Assembly (NCBI GenBank): GCA_023454395.1
Contig: JAEYFY010000171.1
Location: forward strand, 1 to 15,233
Reading direction: 5' to 3'
Length of the DNA: 15,233 bases
Source of the DNA: Pseudomonadota bacterium
Lineage (GTDB): Bacteria; Pseudomonadota; Gammaproteobacteria; Enterobacterales; Enterobacteriaceae
Shown here: in pieces, positions 1 through 11,343 of the stretch
How the letters are laid out: the number at the start of each line of letters is the position of its first letter
Numbering within the stretch: the stretch's first letter is position 1
Notes under the pieces: model-generated
What the model saw: only the letters and a program-made list of their open reading frames with translations
Told to the model about the DNA's origin: nothing
The model's database searches: none
Translations under genes and position numbers: made by a program

Positions 1-545
1 CCACTTGCCTGTGTATAGATAAAGAATTTTGTTGCTGCACTAACGTGTTTTTTATCGCTACTTCCTTTGTGTCCCCATAAAGAAATCAGGAAATACATTG
101 GGATCAACATCATTTCCCAGAAGAAGAAGAATAAAAACAGGTCAGTCGCTAAAAATACCCCCATCACACCGGCTAAGATCCACAGCAGGTTAAAATGGAA
201 AGCACCTTGTGATGGCTGATTTTCATTCCACGATGAAAGTACCGCTAAGATACCTAAAATCGCAGTTAGTACAGTCATCAGCAATGACATACCATCAAGT
301 GCAAATTGGATATTAATCCCTAAAGCAGGGATCCACGGCACAAAGTAATACTCTGTCCAACGTGGTGCTCCATCAGCACTAAGTAGTTGATAATCGCCTT
401 GCAACCAAAGTTGCACAGAAATAACGAGTGTTAATCCCATCGTCAGCAACGCAACCCAGCGAGGGACTTGCGAGCCGATTCGTTCAGCCTGCCAACTTAG
501 CAGGCCACCGATGAAGGGAATAAGTATTAGCCAGGGTAATAACAT
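1..545 (-). CDS. nuoM: NADH-quinone oxidoreductase subunit M, N-terminal part (runs off left edge)
   Basis: Antiporter-like membrane subunit of complex I; one of three Mrp-type subunits thought to move protons. Reading leftward from the ATG at 545-543, the frame stays open for 181 codons to the window edge and begins MLLPWLILIPFIGG, a typical NuoM start. The segment is strongly hydrophobic with several membrane helices. It contains the FFFFWEMMLIP motif, whose glutamate falls at residue 144, the position of the essential helix-5 glutamate in E. coli NuoM. The family is about 500 residues, so roughly two thirds lies outside the window. It starts 19 bases after nuoL, with an AAGGGA ribosome-binding sequence about ten bases upstream. 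There is no sign of damage; the truncation is only the window boundary. Confidence 0.97.
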   Translation of the reverse strand, partial: MLLPWLILIPFIGGLLSWQAERIGSQVPRWVALLTMGLTLVISVQLWLQGDYQLLSADGAPRWTEYYFVPWIPALGINIQFALDGMSLLMTVLTAILGILAVLSSWNENQPSQGAFHFNLLWILAGVMGVFLATDLFLFFFFWEMMLIPMYFLISLWGHKGSSDKKHVSAATKFFIYTQAS

Positions 546-564
546 GGCGCAATGTGTCCCTTAA

Positions 565-2400
565 TTAAACCAGAAGCAGCAGAGCGATGACCAGCACTGC
601 ACCTAAACCGAGAGAAGCCGCATACCAACGTGCTAATCCATTCTCACTGAAACTTAATCCTTTATTGGTCCCTTTAAGCAGGCTACCGAATAGATTAAAG
701 AATTGGTTAACAGGATCATTTTGGATAAGCCACGCCGCCCCTTTATAAGGTTTGACAAACAGCACTTCATACAGTGCATCGAATCCCCAAGCATGGAACC
801 ACCATGTTGAGAAGAAACGACCTGTACGAGTATTAGCAACCTTAGAAACACATTGACGCTGTTTCAGGTATAACCATGCTGCAATGGCAACGCCTACTAT
901 CGCTACCACACCAGAAAGTGCTTCTAATACATATTTACCCTCATGCGATGCGTTTCCTTCAGGGAAAACAGCACCTAACGGCTGAGTAATTAACGCACCG
1001 ATAAATGTTGATAACAGTGCTAATACCGCTAATGGGAAAGTATGAGTAAACCCTTTAACTTGGTGTGCTTCGGTTTTGGTTTCACCATGGAATACGATGA
1101 AAATCAAACGGAAGGTATAAAGTGACGTAAATAACGCGCCAACTAAACCTGCAAGCATTAAATTGAAATGCCCGTTTGAATACGCACCCCATAAGATTTC
1201 ATCTTTACTGAAGAACCCTGCTGTTAACAGTGGTAATGCCGCTAATGCGCCACCACCAATGAGGAAACAGGCATAAACAAATGGGATCTTCTTACGTAAC
1301 CCGCCCATCTTAAAGATATTCTGTTCGTGGTGGCAGGCAATAATCACAGAGCCTGCAGATAAGAACAGTAATGCTTTAAAGAAAGCGTGGGTCATTAAGT
1401 GGAAAATTGCCGCATCCCATGCTTGAGCGCCTAAAGCCAAGAACATATAACCAATTTGGCTCATGGTTGAATAAGCAAGAATACGTTTGATATCGGTTTG
1501 TACTAAAGCTGCAAAGCCCGCTAACACTAATGTGACTGCACCAATAATACCGACTAACTCAAGTACTTCAGGTGCCATTAAGAATAGCGCGTTACTACGT
1601 GCAACCAAGTATACACCTGCCGTAACCATCGTTGCGGCGTGGATTAATGCAGATACTGGTGTAGGACCTGCCATCGCATCCGCTAACCAAGTTTGTAATG
1701 GAAGCTGTGCTGATTTACCTACTGCACCGCCTAATACCATCAACATTGCCCAGTTAATGACACTTGAACCTACTGCTAATTGCTCAGGCGCAAGTACGGC
1801 CATTTCACGGAAACTCAATGTACCTAATTGGTCAAACAGGATAAACATACCGATAGCTAAGAACACATCACCGATACGCGTTACGATAAACGCTTTCATC
1901 GCAGCTGCGCCATTAGCAGGATTGCTATAATAGAAACCAATTAACAGGTAACTACATAGACCAACCCCTTCCCATCCCATGTACATCAGCATCATATTAT
2001 CAGCCAGTACTAAGACAACCATACTTGCGATAAATAAGTTGGTATAAGCAAAGAAGCGAGAATACCCTTCTTCTCCACGCATATACCAAGATGCATACAT
2101 ATGAATAAGGAAGCCAACACCGGTAATCACACCCAGCATTGTTAATGAAAGACCATCAAGAACCAGTGTAAACGGAATATTAAAATTCCCTGCTGACATC
2201 CAGTTCCATAAAGTCAGAACTTGAGTTTCTTGCCCGTTAGCAAAGAAATCCATACCCGCCCAAAGTGCAACGAGGGCAGATAAACCAACAGAACCTGTAC
2301 CAATCCATGCTGATACGTTTTCAGACCAACGACCATGCGAGAAAGCGAGCAGTAAGAATCCCAGCAGTGGTAGCAGAATGGTTAAATAGAGTATATTCAT
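565..2400 (-). CDS. nuoL: NADH-quinone oxidoreductase subunit L
   Basis: Distal antiporter-like membrane subunit of complex I, 611 residues (E. coli about 613). Visible functional residues sit at the same numbers as in E. coli: Glu144 in MYMGWEGVG, Lys229 in [16 protein letters not shown], His254 in ALIHAATMV, His334 and His338 in [14 protein letters not shown], and Lys399/Asp400 in FFSKDE. These line the proposed proton path. The C-terminal 100 or so residues hold the segment expected to form the long lateral helix that lies along the membrane arm, followed by a final membrane anchor. Its ATG overlaps the nuoK stop by four bases (ATGA), so translation is probably coupled. It looks full length and intact. 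Confidence 0.99.
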   Translation of the reverse strand: MNILYLTILLPLLGFLLLAFSHGRWSENVSAWIGTGSVGLSALVALWAGMDFFANGQETQVLTLWNWMSAGNFNIPFTLVLDGLSLTMLGVITGVGFLIHMYASWYMRGEEGYSRFFAYTNLFIASMVVLVLADNMMLMYMGWEGVGLCSYLLIGFYYSNPANGAAAMKAFIVTRIGDVFLAIGMFILFDQLGTLSFREMAVLAPEQLAVGSSVINWAMLMVLGGAVGKSAQLPLQTWLADAMAGPTPVSALIHAATMVTAGVYLVARSNALFLMAPEVLELVGIIGAVTLVLAGFAALVQTDIKRILAYSTMSQIGYMFLALGAQAWDAAIFHLMTHAFFKALLFLSAGSVIIACHHEQNIFKMGGLRKKIPFVYACFLIGGGALAALPLLTAGFFSKDEILWGAYSNGHFNLMLAGLVGALFTSLYTFRLIFIVFHGETKTEAHQVKGFTHTFPLAVLALLSTFIGALITQPLGAVFPEGNASHEGKYVLEALSGVVAIVGVAIAAWLYLKQRQCVSKVANTRTGRFFSTWWFHAWGFDALYEVLFVKPYKGAAWLIQNDPVNQFFNLFGSLLKGTNKGLSFSENGLARWYAASLGLGAVLVIALLLLV

Positions 2401-2699
2401 CCGCGCATCTCACTGACTGTATCAATATTGATGTTTTGGCGATGTCTATGAAGCTGTAACAACAATGCCAGACCAATACTTGCCTCTGCCGCCGCCAAAC
2501 TGATTGCCATGATATACATTATCTGACCATCTGTTTGACCCCAAAAGCTACCACCGACAACAAATGCCAGTGCAGCTGCATTAATCATAATTTCTAGTCC
2601 GATCAACATAAACAACAGGTTGCGGCGAAGTACTAAGCAGGTAAAACCTAACACAAACAGTACCGCAGCCAAGATCAAACCATGTTGAAGAGGTATCAT
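2397..2699 (-). CDS. nuoK: NADH-quinone oxidoreductase subunit K
   Basis: Small three-helix membrane subunit of complex I, exactly 100 residues as in E. coli and homologous to MrpC. The two buried carboxylates needed for proton translocation are present: Glu36 in the segment [14 protein letters not shown] and Glu72 in [11 protein letters not shown]. The gene overlaps nuoJ upstream and nuoL downstream by four bases each (ATGA at both junctions), the classic arrangement for translational coupling of membrane subunits assembled together. Nothing is missing or odd. Confidence 0.99.
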   Translation of the reverse strand: MIPLQHGLILAAVLFVLGFTCLVLRRNLLFMLIGLEIMINAAALAFVVGGSFWGQTDGQIMYIMAISLAAAEASIGLALLLQLHRHRQNINIDTVSEMRG

Positions 2700-3229
2700 T
2701 TTTGCTCCCCTGCGTTTTCGTTTTCGACGAGATCGTCATGGCTCTTATCACGACCAATGTGGTAAGCAACAATCAATCCAGACAATAAGAGAACAGATGC
2801 TAACTCAACAGCCAGAATATAAGGCCCAAATAAGCTAATACCGACCTCTTTCGCGCCAATCACTTCTCCAGCAATTTCACCGTGAGTGACACTACTAATA
2901 GCGTAAATTAACACGACTAATAGCATCAGAGATAAAAGCGCAGGCCCTATCCAAAACTTCGGTTGTAGCCACTTTTTCTCTTGATCAACGACGGATTTAC
3001 CTAAGTTGAGCATCATCACCACGAAAACGAATAACACCATAATAGCGCCAGCGTAAACGATGATTTCTAATGCACCCGCAAAATAGGCACCTAACGAGAA
3101 GAAAACCACAGAGAGCGCAATCAATGAAATCACTAAGTACAACAAGGCGTGTACAGGATTGGTATGAGTGATCACTCTCAATGTTGCAAGGATGGCAATC
3201 AGCCCCGCGATGTAAAATGCAAATTCCAT
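2696..3229 (-). CDS. nuoJ: NADH-quinone oxidoreductase subunit J
   Basis: Membrane subunit of complex I (mitochondrial ND6 counterpart), 177 residues compared with about 184 in E. coli. Five hydrophobic segments can be seen. The third, [20 protein letters not shown] (residues 55-74, with Tyr59), is the helix known for a pi-bulge that rearranges during turnover and links quinone chemistry to the pump. The hydrophilic C-terminal tail ([19 protein letters not shown]) is the variable part of the family and accounts for the small length difference. It begins 12 bases after nuoI and overlaps nuoK by four bases. Confidence 0.98.
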   Translation of the reverse strand: MEFAFYIAGLIAILATLRVITHTNPVHALLYLVISLIALSVVFFSLGAYFAGALEIIVYAGAIMVLFVFVVMMLNLGKSVVDQEKKWLQPKFWIGPALLSLMLLVVLIYAISSVTHGEIAGEVIGAKEVGISLFGPYILAVELASVLLLSGLIVAYHIGRDKSHDDLVENENAGEQK

Positions 3230-3241
3230 GAATATCGCTCC

Positions 3242-3784
3242 TTACGGTAACAGGCTTTTGACATCGATAGGTTTAGCTTCATCATCCGCATCACCTTTAT
3301 CTTTGCCGTTAATCGCCATACCTGTTTTACGGTAAAAGTTATATTCAGGATATTTGCCTGGCCCTGAAATCAACAGATCGTCTTTTTCATAAACCAAATC
3401 CTGACGCTTAAACTCACCCATTTCAAAATCAGGCGTTAATTGCAACGCCGTTGTTGGGCAAGCTTCTTCACATAAACCGCAGAAGATACAACGAGAAAAG
3501 TTGATACGGAAAAACTCCGGATACCAACGACCATCTTCATGTTCTGCTTTCTGTAATGAAATACAGCCAACTGGACAGACTGCTGCACACAAGTTACAAG
3601 CAACACAGCGTTCTTCACCATCAGGATCACGCGTCAACACAATTCGTCCACGATAGCGTGGTGCAACATTGACAGGTTCTTCCGGGTACATCTGTGTTTC
3701 GCGTTTGGCGAAGGCATGTAAGCCAATCATCCAAATGCTTCGTACCTGGGTGCCGAAACCAGTCAATAACTCTTTTAAAGTCAT
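3242..3784 (-). CDS. nuoI: NADH-quinone oxidoreductase subunit I (two [4Fe-4S] ferredoxin)
   Basis: Peripheral-arm subunit carrying clusters N6a and N6b, which pass electrons from NuoG toward NuoB. It is 180 residues long, the same as in E. coli. Two ferredoxin motifs are complete: Cys60, Cys63, Cys66 and Cys70 followed by proline, and Cys99, Cys102, Cys105 and Cys109 followed by proline. As in all eight-iron ferredoxin folds, the fourth cysteine of each motif is expected to ligate the other cluster. The N-terminal amphipathic stretch (residues 1-25) fits contact with the membrane domain near NuoH. It starts 14 bases after nuoH with an AGGGGTG ribosome-binding sequence. Confidence 0.99.
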   Translation of the reverse strand: MTLKELLTGFGTQVRSIWMIGLHAFAKRETQMYPEEPVNVAPRYRGRIVLTRDPDGEERCVACNLCAAVCPVGCISLQKAEHEDGRWYPEFFRINFSRCIFCGLCEEACPTTALQLTPDFEMGEFKRQDLVYEKDDLLISGPGKYPEYNFYRKTGMAINGKDKGDADDEAKPIDVKSLLP

Positions 3785-3798
3785 GGTTCAATCACCCC

Positions 3799-4776
3799 TT
3801 ATTGAGCGTTGTAAAGTATCACTGCAGCAGTAACCAGCAGATTAATAAGCGTTAACGGTAAGCAAATTTTCCAACCAAAAGACATCACTTGGTCGTAGCG
3901 CGGACGTGGCAACGATGCACGGATAAGGATAAACATCATCATGAAGAATCCTGTTTTCAGTGCGAACCAAATAAATGACGGTAAGAAAGGTCCTTGCCAA
4001 CCACCGAAGAATAACGTCACGATAAGACCTGATACCGCAACAATACCGATATATTCACCCACAAAGAACAAACCGAATTTCATACCGGAATATTCAATAT
4101 GATAACCATCAGCCAATTCTTGCTCTGCTTCTGGTTGGTCAAATGGATGACGGTGACAAACAGCAACCCCAGCAATCGCAAACGTAATAAAGCCAAAGAA
4201 TTGTGGGATGACATTCCACATATTTGCTTGTGAGTTTACGATGTCAGTCAGGTTAAAAGAGCCAGCTTGTGCAACAACACCTAAGATTGAAAGCCCTAAG
4301 AACACTTCATAACTTACGGTTTGTGCTGATGCACGCATTGCACCTAACAGGGAATATTTGTTATTGCTTGACCATCCTGCAAATAACACGGCATACACCG
4401 CAATACCTGCAACCATCAAGAAGAACAAAATACCGATGTTTAAGTCAGCAACAACCCATGTTGAGCTAACAGGTACAATCGCAAATGACAGCAGTAAAGA
4501 TGAAAACGCAATCACTGGCGCAATGGTGAAGATAAAGCGATCAGCAAATTTCGGGATCCAGTCCTCTTTAAAGAACATTTTGATCATATCCGCAATTAGC
4601 TGTGCTGAACCTGCATAACCTACACGGTTAGGCCCATAACGGTTTTGGAATAAACCCAGTAAACGACGTTCCCCCATACTCATAAAAGCACCACAAGTGA
4701 CCACGACAAGCAAGATCACGACGGCTTTTAATACGGTGAGTAAAATCTCTGTAACTTCAGGAGATAACCAGCTCAT
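3799..4776 (-). CDS. nuoH: NADH-quinone oxidoreductase subunit H
   Basis: Membrane subunit (ND1 counterpart) that forms much of the quinone chamber and the junction between peripheral and membrane arms; 325 residues, identical in length to E. coli. Landmarks include [19 protein letters not shown] from residue 35, Glu157 in SYEVF, and the acidic loop [19 protein letters not shown] containing Asp213, Glu216, Glu218, Glu220 and Glu228, the residues implicated in coupling quinone reduction to pumping. About eight membrane helices are visible. The start codon overlaps the nuoG stop by one base (TAATG), favouring coupled translation. Confidence 0.99.
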   Translation of the reverse strand: MSWLSPEVTEILLTVLKAVVILLVVVTCGAFMSMGERRLLGLFQNRYGPNRVGYAGSAQLIADMIKMFFKEDWIPKFADRFIFTIAPVIAFSSLLLSFAIVPVSSTWVVADLNIGILFFLMVAGIAVYAVLFAGWSSNNKYSLLGAMRASAQTVSYEVFLGLSILGVVAQAGSFNLTDIVNSQANMWNVIPQFFGFITFAIAGVAVCHRHPFDQPEAEQELADGYHIEYSGMKFGLFFVGEYIGIVAVSGLIVTLFFGGWQGPFLPSFIWFALKTGFFMMMFILIRASLPRPRYDQVMSFGWKICLPLTLINLLVTAAVILYNAQ

Positions 4777-7508
4777 TATGCAATACCCCGCAGTTGACGA
4801 ACCGATACACCCACCAGCGATGGAGAAATACCTGCCATACCTAACGGCAAGCCAATTTGACCTTGAGTCAGGTGAGCACTGATTTTCACAGGTAAGGTGA
4901 ATTCACGGCCTTCGTAAATAAACATCGCTTGCTGACCTTGAGTTAACGCTAATGCTTGGGCATCAGATTCACTCAATGTTAAATAAGCGGTTTCCATACG
5001 AGATTGGATAACTTCAGCGCGTTGTGATAACTCTTCACTACCAAATAAGCGGTAGCAAGGTGCGACAGTCCATTGATTTTTCTGTGCATTAAATGGCGCA
5101 GGAATATCAGTGAAGTAGCCAAGTGTATTATCACCACATTCGATTAAACGCACACCCGGATCGCCAAAGCGTAAGCTGCCACCCACTTCTGCTTGGAATT
5201 TATTCCATGCTTGAGGGGAGTTCCAACCCGGCGCCCATGCAAATGGAATTTGCTGACGAGGTGCTGTTGGGCTGTTATTACCTTCCATTGAGAATGCAAA
5301 TGGGGTGTCGATATCTTTCGGTTGACGCTGTTCATGAACAGACACATTCGCCAACATAGAAGTACGACCACTATAACGATGAGGTTCACGAGCCAGTTTC
5401 TGTCCACGAATACGGAATGAGGCATTCGGTGCCGCATCAACAATGCCAGCAAACTGAGGAAGACGAGTTGCACAATGCTCAATAACATTGTCTAACTGTG
5501 TCCAATCCAGCGTTCTTTCATGCCATTGTGAATCAACAGCACTCAACCAACGCCAGCTTTCATGCATCACTACATCTTTGTTATAGAAAGAAGGTTCGAA
5601 AACTTGGAAGTAACGTTGCGCTCTGCCTTCTTGGCTCACCATTGTTCCATCACTTTCAGCGAATGAAGACGCAGGGAGAACAAGATGTGCTTTCGCCATA
5701 ATGTCTGTTTGCTGGTGGTCGATAACAATTAAGTTATCTACTTTCGCAATCGCATCATCAATTACGTCGGCATCATAATGACGATATAAATCGTTTTCCA
5801 TGACAACAACGGTGTTAGCTTGACCACTGCGCATCATTTTTAATGCATCATCAAGTGGCTGAGCATTCATCATGGCAAGACCCATGCTGTTTGCATCATC
5901 AGCAACAAAAGAAAGCCCTACGTCATTACCTTTTGCTTTTAATGCAAAAGCAATGTTTGCGGCGGCTTTGATAACGTCTTCGCTACCCGCATGACTACCA
6001 CTGATAATTAATGGCTTTTTCGCTTGAGAAAGTGCTTGAACAACCATTTCAATATGTTTATTCAGCGCTTCATCAATACCATCAACAGCGGGTGCATCAC
6101 CGTTAATGTTATTTGCAATCGCAAAGCCTAAACGTGCTTGATCAACAACCGGTGCGCGATAGCTCCATGCAGCAACATCATCAAGGCGAGTTTCATCAAC
6201 ATGAGTAACAAACAGTGGATATTTTGCACGTTGCCCGATATTCATAATCGCAGCAATTTGCCAGTCAGCTACTTTTTGAGCAGCTGCCATTTCACGCGCT
6301 TTACCTTTCACAGCCTGACGTACAGACAATGCCATACGAGCGCCTGTTTGTGTTAAATCTTCACCTAACACTAAAACCGCATCGTAATTTTCAATTTCAC
6401 GCAGAGATGGAGTATGAACGCCACCTTTTTGTAAAATATCTAACATTAACGTCAGTCGTTTTTGCTCTGATGCAGAGATACCGCTATAGAAGTTTTCAGC
6501 ACCAACAACTTCACGTAATGCGAAGTTACTTTCAATGCTTGCACGCGGGGAACCAATACCCACGATACGCTGGCTTTTCTTCAGCATATCCGCAGCAGCT
6601 TGGGTCGCTTGAACAGCGTTAATTTCTAACCAGTTACTGCCTAAACGTTTTTTAGGCTGACGAGGTCTGCTTGCTAAATTCACATAGCCATAGCCAAAAC
6701 GACCACGGTCACAAAGGAAATAGCGGTTTACAGTTCCGTTATAACGGTTTTCAATACGACGTAATTCGCCATAGCGCTCACCCGGGCTTGTGTTACAACC
6801 CATGCTACAACCTTGGCAAATACTTGGTGCAAACTGCATATCCCACTTACGGTTATAACGTGATGAATGAGTTTTATCAGTAAATACACCGGTCGGACAA
6901 ATTTCGACCAAGTTACCCGAGAATTCGCTCTCTAATGTGCCATCTTCAACACGTCCAAAGAACACGTTGTTATGCGCACCAAAGACGCCGAGATCAGTAC
7001 CATCAGCATAATCTTTGTAGTAACGAACACAGCGGTAACAAGCAATACAACGGTTCATTTCGTGAGAAATAAACGGTCCCAGATCTTGGTTTCTATGTGT
7101 ACGCTTAGTAAAGCGATAGCGACGCATAGTGTGACCTGTCATTACCGTCATATCTTGAAGGTGGCAGTTCCCCCCTTCTTCACAAACTGGACAGTCATGA
7201 GGATGGTTTGTCATATACCATTCAACAACGCTTTCGCGGAATTTCTTCGCTTCTTCGTCATCGATAGAGATAAACGTGCCATCAGTCGCTGGTGTCATAC
7301 AAGACATCACTAAACGACCGCGGGTATCCTCAGCATTTTGATATTGCTTAACCGCACACTGGCGGCAAGCGCCAACGCTTCCCAGCGCTGGATGCCAGCA
7401 AAAATAAGGAATATCTAAGCCTAAATTAAGACAGGCTTCTAACAGGTTATCAGCCCCGTTAACTTCATATTCTTTGCCGTCTACATGAATCGTAGCCATA
7501 GTCAGCAT
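4776..7508 (-). CDS. nuoG: NADH-quinone oxidoreductase subunit G (Fe-S, molybdopterin-oxidoreductase-like)
   Basis: Largest peripheral-arm subunit, 910 residues from the chosen ATG (E. coli about 908). The N-terminal 2Fe-2S domain has Cys37, Cys48, Cys51 and Cys70. Next come His102/Cys106/Cys109/Cys115 (N5), Cys154/Cys157/Cys160/Cys204 (N4), and the extra N7 set Cys231/Cys234/Cys238/Cys266 found in E. coli-type enzymes. The remaining 600 or more residues are the molybdopterin-oxidoreductase-like domain, which binds no molybdenum cofactor in complex I. The start is uncertain: ATG at 7508 gives [11 protein letters not shown]. An in-frame TTG at 7517 and an ATG at 7499 (MATIHVDG) are alternatives, and the only Shine-Dalgarno-like GGGAAG lies close to the 7508 start. 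A hairpin sits just upstream (7520-7534). Confidence 0.97.
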   Translation of the reverse strand: MLTMATIHVDGKEYEVNGADNLLEACLNLGLDIPYFCWHPALGSVGACRQCAVKQYQNAEDTRGRLVMSCMTPATDGTFISIDDEEAKKFRESVVEWYMTNHPHDCPVCEEGGNCHLQDMTVMTGHTMRRYRFTKRTHRNQDLGPFISHEMNRCIACYRCVRYYKDYADGTDLGVFGAHNNVFFGRVEDGTLESEFSGNLVEICPTGVFTDKTHSSRYNRKWDMQFAPSICQGCSMGCNTSPGERYGELRRIENRYNGTVNRYFLCDRGRFGYGYVNLASRPRQPKKRLGSNWLEINAVQATQAAADMLKKSQRIVGIGSPRASIESNFALREVVGAENFYSGISASEQKRLTLMLDILQKGGVHTPSLREIENYDAVLVLGEDLTQTGARMALSVRQAVKGKAREMAAAQKVADWQIAAIMNIGQRAKYPLFVTHVDETRLDDVAAWSYRAPVVDQARLGFAIANNINGDAPAVDGIDEALNKHIEMVVQALSQAKKPLIISGSHAGSEDVIKAAANIAFALKAKGNDVGLSFVADDANSMGLAMMNAQPLDDALKMMRSGQANTVVVMENDLYRHYDADVIDDAIAKVDNLIVIDHQQTDIMAKAHLVLPASSFAESDGTMVSQEGRAQRYFQVFEPSFYNKDVVMHESWRWLSAVDSQWHERTLDWTQLDNVIEHCATRLPQFAGIVDAAPNASFRIRGQKLAREPHRYSGRTSMLANVSVHEQRQPKDIDTPFAFSMEGNNSPTAPRQQIPFAWAPGWNSPQAWNKFQAEVGGSLRFGDPGVRLIECGDNTLGYFTDIPAPFNAQKNQWTVAPCYRLFGSEELSQRAEVIQSRMETAYLTLSESDAQALALTQGQQAMFIYEGREFTLPVKISAHLTQGQIGLPLGMAGISPSLVGVSVRQLRGIA

Positions 7509-7519
7509 GCTTCCCAAAG

Positions 7520-7534
7520 GCCTGCACAGCAGGC
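7520..7534 (-). other. Perfect hairpin in the nuoF-nuoG gap
   Basis: The gap of about 53 bases between nuoF and nuoG contains GCCTGC-TGT-GCAGGC on the transcribed strand: a perfect GC-rich six-base-pair stem with a three-base loop. It ends 11 bases before the nuoG ATG at 7508 and next to the GGGAAG ribosome-binding sequence. No T-tract follows on either side, so it is not a simple intrinsic terminator. A role as an mRNA processing or stability element, or as a modulator of nuoG initiation, is inference. Confidence 0.5.
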
Positions 7535-7561
7535 GTTAAACCTAGAATGTGTCGTGAAAAA

Positions 7562-8926
7562 TTACCAGCGGCTTTTCAGCAAGTTAGGCTGAATACCTCT
7601 GATCAAGTTGGCATTGGTATAATCTTCTTGAATAATGCCAGCCTCAAATTCTTCACGGAAATATTTAATGGCGCTTTGTAAAGGTTCTACTGCACCCGGT
7701 GCATGCGCACAGAATGTGTGTCCCGGACTTAAAGAACGACATAAATGTTCAAGGGTTTCGATATCACCAGGACGACCTTTACCGTTTTCTATCGCACGTA
7801 AGATTTCGACACTCCATGGCAAGCCATCACGACAAGGTGTACACCAGCCACAAGATTCACGAGCAAAGAACTCTTCTAAGTTGCGGGTTAATGAAACCAT
7901 ATTAATTTCATTATCTACCGCCATCGCAAGTGCGGTACCTAAACGGCTACCTGCTTTTGCAATCGTGCCAAAATCCATTGGGAGATCGAGGTGATCTTCT
8001 GTTAAGAAGTCAGTACCTGCACCACCCGGTTGCCATGCTTTCAGCTTAAGACCATCACGCATACCACCTGCGTAATCTTCAAGGATCTCGCGCGCTGTTG
8101 TACCAAATGGTAATTCCCATAAGCCCGGATATTTTACGCGACCTGAGAATCCCATTAATTTAGTACCCGCATCTGGGCTTTTGCCTTCACTTAAGCCGAT
8201 ATACCAATCTTTACCGTGTTCAATAATTGCTGGCACGTTACACAGTGTTTCAACGTTATTGACACAAGTTGGTTTACCCCATGCACCTGATGTTGCAGGG
8301 AATGGAGGTTTAGAGCGCGGGTTAGCACGACGACCTTCTAAGGAGTTGATTAATGCTGTCTCTTCACCACAGATGTAACGACCTGCACCTGTGTGAACAA
8401 ACAGTTCAAAATCAATGCCTGAACCGAAGATATTTTTACCCAGAAAGCCTGCTGCCTTTGCTTCTTCAATAGCATGGCGCAGATTCTTAGCCGCTTCGAT
8501 ATATTCGCCACGAAGGAAAATATAACCACGGTAAGCTTTCAGTGCGTGAGCGCCGATAATCATCCCTTCAATTAACAGATGTGGAAGCTCTTCCATTAAG
8601 AGACGGTCTTTATAAGTACCCGGCTCCATTTCATCTGCGTTACAAAGGATGTAACGGATATTCATGCTTTCATCTTTTGGCATCAGGCTCCATTTCAAGC
8701 CTGTTGAGAATCCAGCACCACCACGACCTTTTAGGCCAGCATCTTTAACTTGGGTTGTCACCTCTTCTGGTGCCATCCCTTTCAATGCTTTTTCTGCCGC
8801 TTTATAACCGTTTTTAGCACGGTATTCATCCAGCCATACAGGCTGACGATCATCACGTAAGCGCCACGTTAGCGGGTGCGTTTCTGCGCTACGAATAATC
8901 GGTTTTGCTCCTGAAATTGCTGTCAT
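7562..8926 (-). CDS. nuoF: NADH-quinone oxidoreductase subunit F (NADH- and FMN-binding)
   Basis: Electron-entry subunit that binds NADH and FMN and carries cluster N3. It has 454 residues, slightly longer than E. coli (about 445) because of the N-terminus [21 protein letters not shown] and a small insertion near residue 250. The glycine-rich nucleotide loop [13 protein letters not shown] starts at residue 67, the FMN-pocket segment [14 protein letters not shown] at 95, and [19 protein letters not shown] at 180. The N3 ligands are Cys359, Cys362 and Cys365 in [12 protein letters not shown], plus Cys406. It overlaps nuoE by four bases (ATGA) and is followed by one of the two long gaps in the operon. 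Confidence 0.99.
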   Translation of the reverse strand: MTAISGAKPIIRSAETHPLTWRLRDDRQPVWLDEYRAKNGYKAAEKALKGMAPEEVTTQVKDAGLKGRGGAGFSTGLKWSLMPKDESMNIRYILCNADEMEPGTYKDRLLMEELPHLLIEGMIIGAHALKAYRGYIFLRGEYIEAAKNLRHAIEEAKAAGFLGKNIFGSGIDFELFVHTGAGRYICGEETALINSLEGRRANPRSKPPFPATSGAWGKPTCVNNVETLCNVPAIIEHGKDWYIGLSEGKSPDAGTKLMGFSGRVKYPGLWELPFGTTAREILEDYAGGMRDGLKLKAWQPGGAGTDFLTEDHLDLPMDFGTIAKAGSRLGTALAMAVDNEINMVSLTRNLEEFFARESCGWCTPCRDGLPWSVEILRAIENGKGRPGDIETLEHLCRSLSPGHTFCAHAPGAVEPLQSAIKYFREEFEAGIIQEDYTNANLIRGIQPNLLKSRW

Positions 8927-9468
8927 GGATACTGCTCCAGTAACGTTTCAATCTCTTCAGGTTTAACAAAGCTGTGAGTATCGTCATCTACCATCATAGT
9001 AGGACCTTTATCACAATTACCTAAACAGCAGGTTGGCAGTAACGTAAAGCGACCATCTGGTGTTGTTTGACCAGGAATGATATTAAGGTGCTTTTCAATC
9101 GCTGCCTGAATGCCTTGATAACCTGTAATATGACAAACCACGCTGTCACAAAAACGAATGATGTGACGGCCAACGGGTTGACGGAAAATTTGGCTATAGA
9201 ACGTAGCAACGCCTTCAACATCGCTTGCTGGGATCCCAAGAACATCCGCAATCGCATAGATTGCGCCATCTTCAACCCAACCACGGTTCTTTTGCACAAT
9301 TTTCAGTGCTTCAATAGAGGCTGCACGAGGATCTTCGTAATGATGTTTTTCTTGTTCAATTTCAGCACGTTCTTCTTCAGTTAAAACAAACGTTGCTTTC
9401 TTTGAATGTGTTACATCGACGATTTCGATCTGCACTGCATCATCTTTTTGGTTTAATTCATTTTGCAT
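8923..9468 (-). CDS. nuoE: NADH-quinone oxidoreductase subunit E ([2Fe-2S] cluster N1a)
   Basis: Thioredoxin-fold subunit of the NADH-dehydrogenase arm that binds 2Fe-2S cluster N1a beside the NuoF flavin. The four ligands are visible: Cys107 and Cys112 in RFCDSVVCH, and Cys148 and Cys152 in [11 protein letters not shown]. It has 181 residues, about 15 more than E. coli NuoE (166). The extra residues form a charged N-terminus ([19 protein letters not shown]) ahead of the conserved [18 protein letters not shown] helix. There is no later methionine before the conserved core, so this start is the only sensible one. It begins two bases after the nuoCD stop and overlaps nuoF by four bases. Confidence 0.99.
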   Translation of the reverse strand: MQNELNQKDDAVQIEIVDVTHSKKATFVLTEEERAEIEQEKHHYEDPRAASIEALKIVQKNRGWVEDGAIYAIADVLGIPASDVEGVATFYSQIFRQPVGRHIIRFCDSVVCHITGYQGIQAAIEKHLNIIPGQTTPDGRFTLLPTCCLGNCDKGPTMMVDDDTHSFVKPEEIETLLEQYP

Positions 9469-9470
9469 GA

Positions 9471-11267
9471 TTAACGATCCACATCCGACATTACAAAATC
9501 AATACTTCCCAGATACACAATCAAGTCAGAAACCAGACTACCGCGGATAACCGCTGGGATTTGTTGCAAGTGAGCAAAGCTTGGCGTACGAATACGCGTA
9601 CGGTAGCTCATTGTGCTGCCATCACTGGTTAAGTAATAGCTGTTGATCCCTTTCGTGGCTTCAACCATCTGGAATGATTCATTAGCAGGCATAACAGGAC
9701 CCCATGAAACCTGTAAGAAGTGGTTAATCATGGTTTCGATATGCTGTAATGTGCGCTCTTTTGGTGGCGGTGTTGTCAGTGGATGGTCTGCTTTAAATGG
9801 CCCTTCTGGCATATTTTTATAGCATTGTTCCAGAATACGTAAGCTTTGGCGTAGTTCTTCTACTTTCAGCATTACGCGGTCATAACAGTCACCATTACTT
9901 GCAACTGGGATTTCAAATTCAAAGTTTTCATAACCTGAATATGGACGCCATTTACGGACGTCAAACTCAACACCTGTTGCACGAAGACCAGCACCTGTTA
10001 CACCCCACTCTAATGCTTCTTTTGAGTTATAAGAGGCAACACCAATAGTACGACCTTTCAAGATACTGTTTTGCAGAGCCGCTTTTACGTAAGAATCAAG
10101 ACGTTTTGGCATCCAATCTAAGAATTCACGTAATAAGCGCTCCCAACCGCGTGGTAAGTCATGAGCAACACCACCGATACGGAACCATGCCGGGTGCATA
10201 CGGAATCCAGTAATCGCTTCAACGATGTTGTAAACTTTCTGACGGTCAGTAAAGGCAAAGAACACCGGTGTCATTGCACCAACGTCTTGGATAAAGGTAC
10301 TGATATACAGTAAGTGGCTATTAATACGGAATAGCTCTGACAGCATGACACGAATGACTTTAACGCGTTCAGGCACTTCAATACCGGCAAGTTTTTCCAC
10401 TGCAAGTACATAAGGCATTTCGTTAACGCATCCGCCGAGGTATTCGATTCGGTCTGTGTATGGGATATAGCTGTGCCAAGATTGGCGCTCACCCATTTTT
10501 TCAGCACCACGGTGGTGATAACCCACGTCAGGCACACAGTCAACGATTTCCTCGCCATCAAGCTGAAGAATAATACGGAATGCACCGTGAGATGATGGAT
10601 GGTTAGGACCAAGGTTTAAGAACATAAAGTCCTCATTCTCAGTACCGCGTTTCATCCCCCACTCTTCAGGTTTGAATGTCAGCGATTCCATTTCCAGATC
10701 CTGTTTCTGCTTGGTCAGCACATAAGGATCGAACTCTGTCGCACGAGCAGGATAGTCTTTACGCAGTGGATGACCTTCCCAATCAGGAAGCATCATAATA
10801 CGGCGTAAATTTGGATGCCCATTAAAGACAATCCCAAACATATCCCAGACTTCACGCTCATACCAATTCGAGTTAGGAAAGAGAGATGTGATAGTCGGAA
10901 CATTAAGATCATTTTCACTTAATGCGACTTTCAACATAATATCTTTATTACGATCGATTGATATCAGATGATAGAAAACGGAAAAGTCTGCTGCTGGCAA
11001 GCCTTGACGATGCGTACGAAGACGCTCATCAAAACCATGCATATCAAACAGCATGACATAAGGTTTTGGTAAAGATTTGAGGTATAGCATTACCTCAATG
11101 AGTTGTTCCCGTTTAACCCAAACAACTGGCATGCCAGTACGAGTAGGCTGGAACGTAAACGCATCGGGTCCAAATTTCTGACGTAGTTCATTAACCACCT
11201 GATCATCAATATGATCGGTCGTTTCCCACGCTGGCCGAGCGCCTTTTTGCGCTATCTGATCGGTCAT
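9471..11267 (-). CDS. nuoCD: NADH-quinone oxidoreductase fused subunit C/D
   Basis: Fusion of the 30-kDa and 49-kDa complex I subunits, a hallmark of Enterobacterales and some relatives; 598 residues compared with about 600 in E. coli. The NuoC part (roughly residues 1-190) carries [13 protein letters not shown] at 134 and [10 protein letters not shown] at 165. The NuoD part, homologous to the large subunit of NiFe hydrogenases, starts near 210 and carries [13 protein letters not shown] (His223) and [10 protein letters not shown] (Tyr276), which correspond to the quinone-site histidine and tyrosine. It ends [11 protein letters not shown], the conserved C-terminus. A two-residue deletion near [11 protein letters not shown] explains the length difference. 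It is preceded by a 76-base gap after nuoB. Confidence 0.99.
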   Translation of the reverse strand: MTDQIAQKGARPAWETTDHIDDQVVNELRQKFGPDAFTFQPTRTGMPVVWVKREQLIEVMLYLKSLPKPYVMLFDMHGFDERLRTHRQGLPAADFSVFYHLISIDRNKDIMLKVALSENDLNVPTITSLFPNSNWYEREVWDMFGIVFNGHPNLRRIMMLPDWEGHPLRKDYPARATEFDPYVLTKQKQDLEMESLTFKPEEWGMKRGTENEDFMFLNLGPNHPSSHGAFRIILQLDGEEIVDCVPDVGYHHRGAEKMGERQSWHSYIPYTDRIEYLGGCVNEMPYVLAVEKLAGIEVPERVKVIRVMLSELFRINSHLLYISTFIQDVGAMTPVFFAFTDRQKVYNIVEAITGFRMHPAWFRIGGVAHDLPRGWERLLREFLDWMPKRLDSYVKAALQNSILKGRTIGVASYNSKEALEWGVTGAGLRATGVEFDVRKWRPYSGYENFEFEIPVASNGDCYDRVMLKVEELRQSLRILEQCYKNMPEGPFKADHPLTTPPPKERTLQHIETMINHFLQVSWGPVMPANESFQMVEATKGINSYYLTSDGSTMSYRTRIRTPSFAHLQQIPAVIRGSLVSDLIVYLGSIDFVMSDVDR

Positions 11268-11343
11268 TTCTATTCACCACAACTTTGATCAGGGTTACTA
11301 TGATCGCAACACATTGCTCTGGTTACGTCTTAGGCAAAAGCCT
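11268..11343 (-). other. 76-base nuoB-nuoCD intergenic gap
   Basis: This is the longest untranslated gap inside the operon. Directly after the nuoB stop codon, the transcribed strand reads AGGC-TTTT-GCCT (11332-11343), a small four-base-pair hairpin with no following T-tract, too weak to be called a terminator. I see no open reading frame with a ribosome-binding site and no clear promoter in the rest. E. coli also has a sizeable gap here, so it is probably an ancestral mRNA spacer. Confidence 0.4.

Noticed and set aside
1487..1930. 147-codon plus-strand open frame opposite nuoL
   Set aside because: It is antisense to a highly conserved stretch of NuoL containing essential pump residues; low-complexity Ala/Thr/Asn composition is typical of a shadow frame.
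5144..5488. 114-codon minus-strand frame inside nuoG
   Set aside because: It is an off-frame reading of the NuoG C-terminal domain, whose proper frame matches the family throughout.
9471..11267. nuoCD as an unusual gene fusion
   Set aside because: Fusion of nuoC and nuoD is the normal state in Enterobacterales, so it is a lineage marker and not a novelty.
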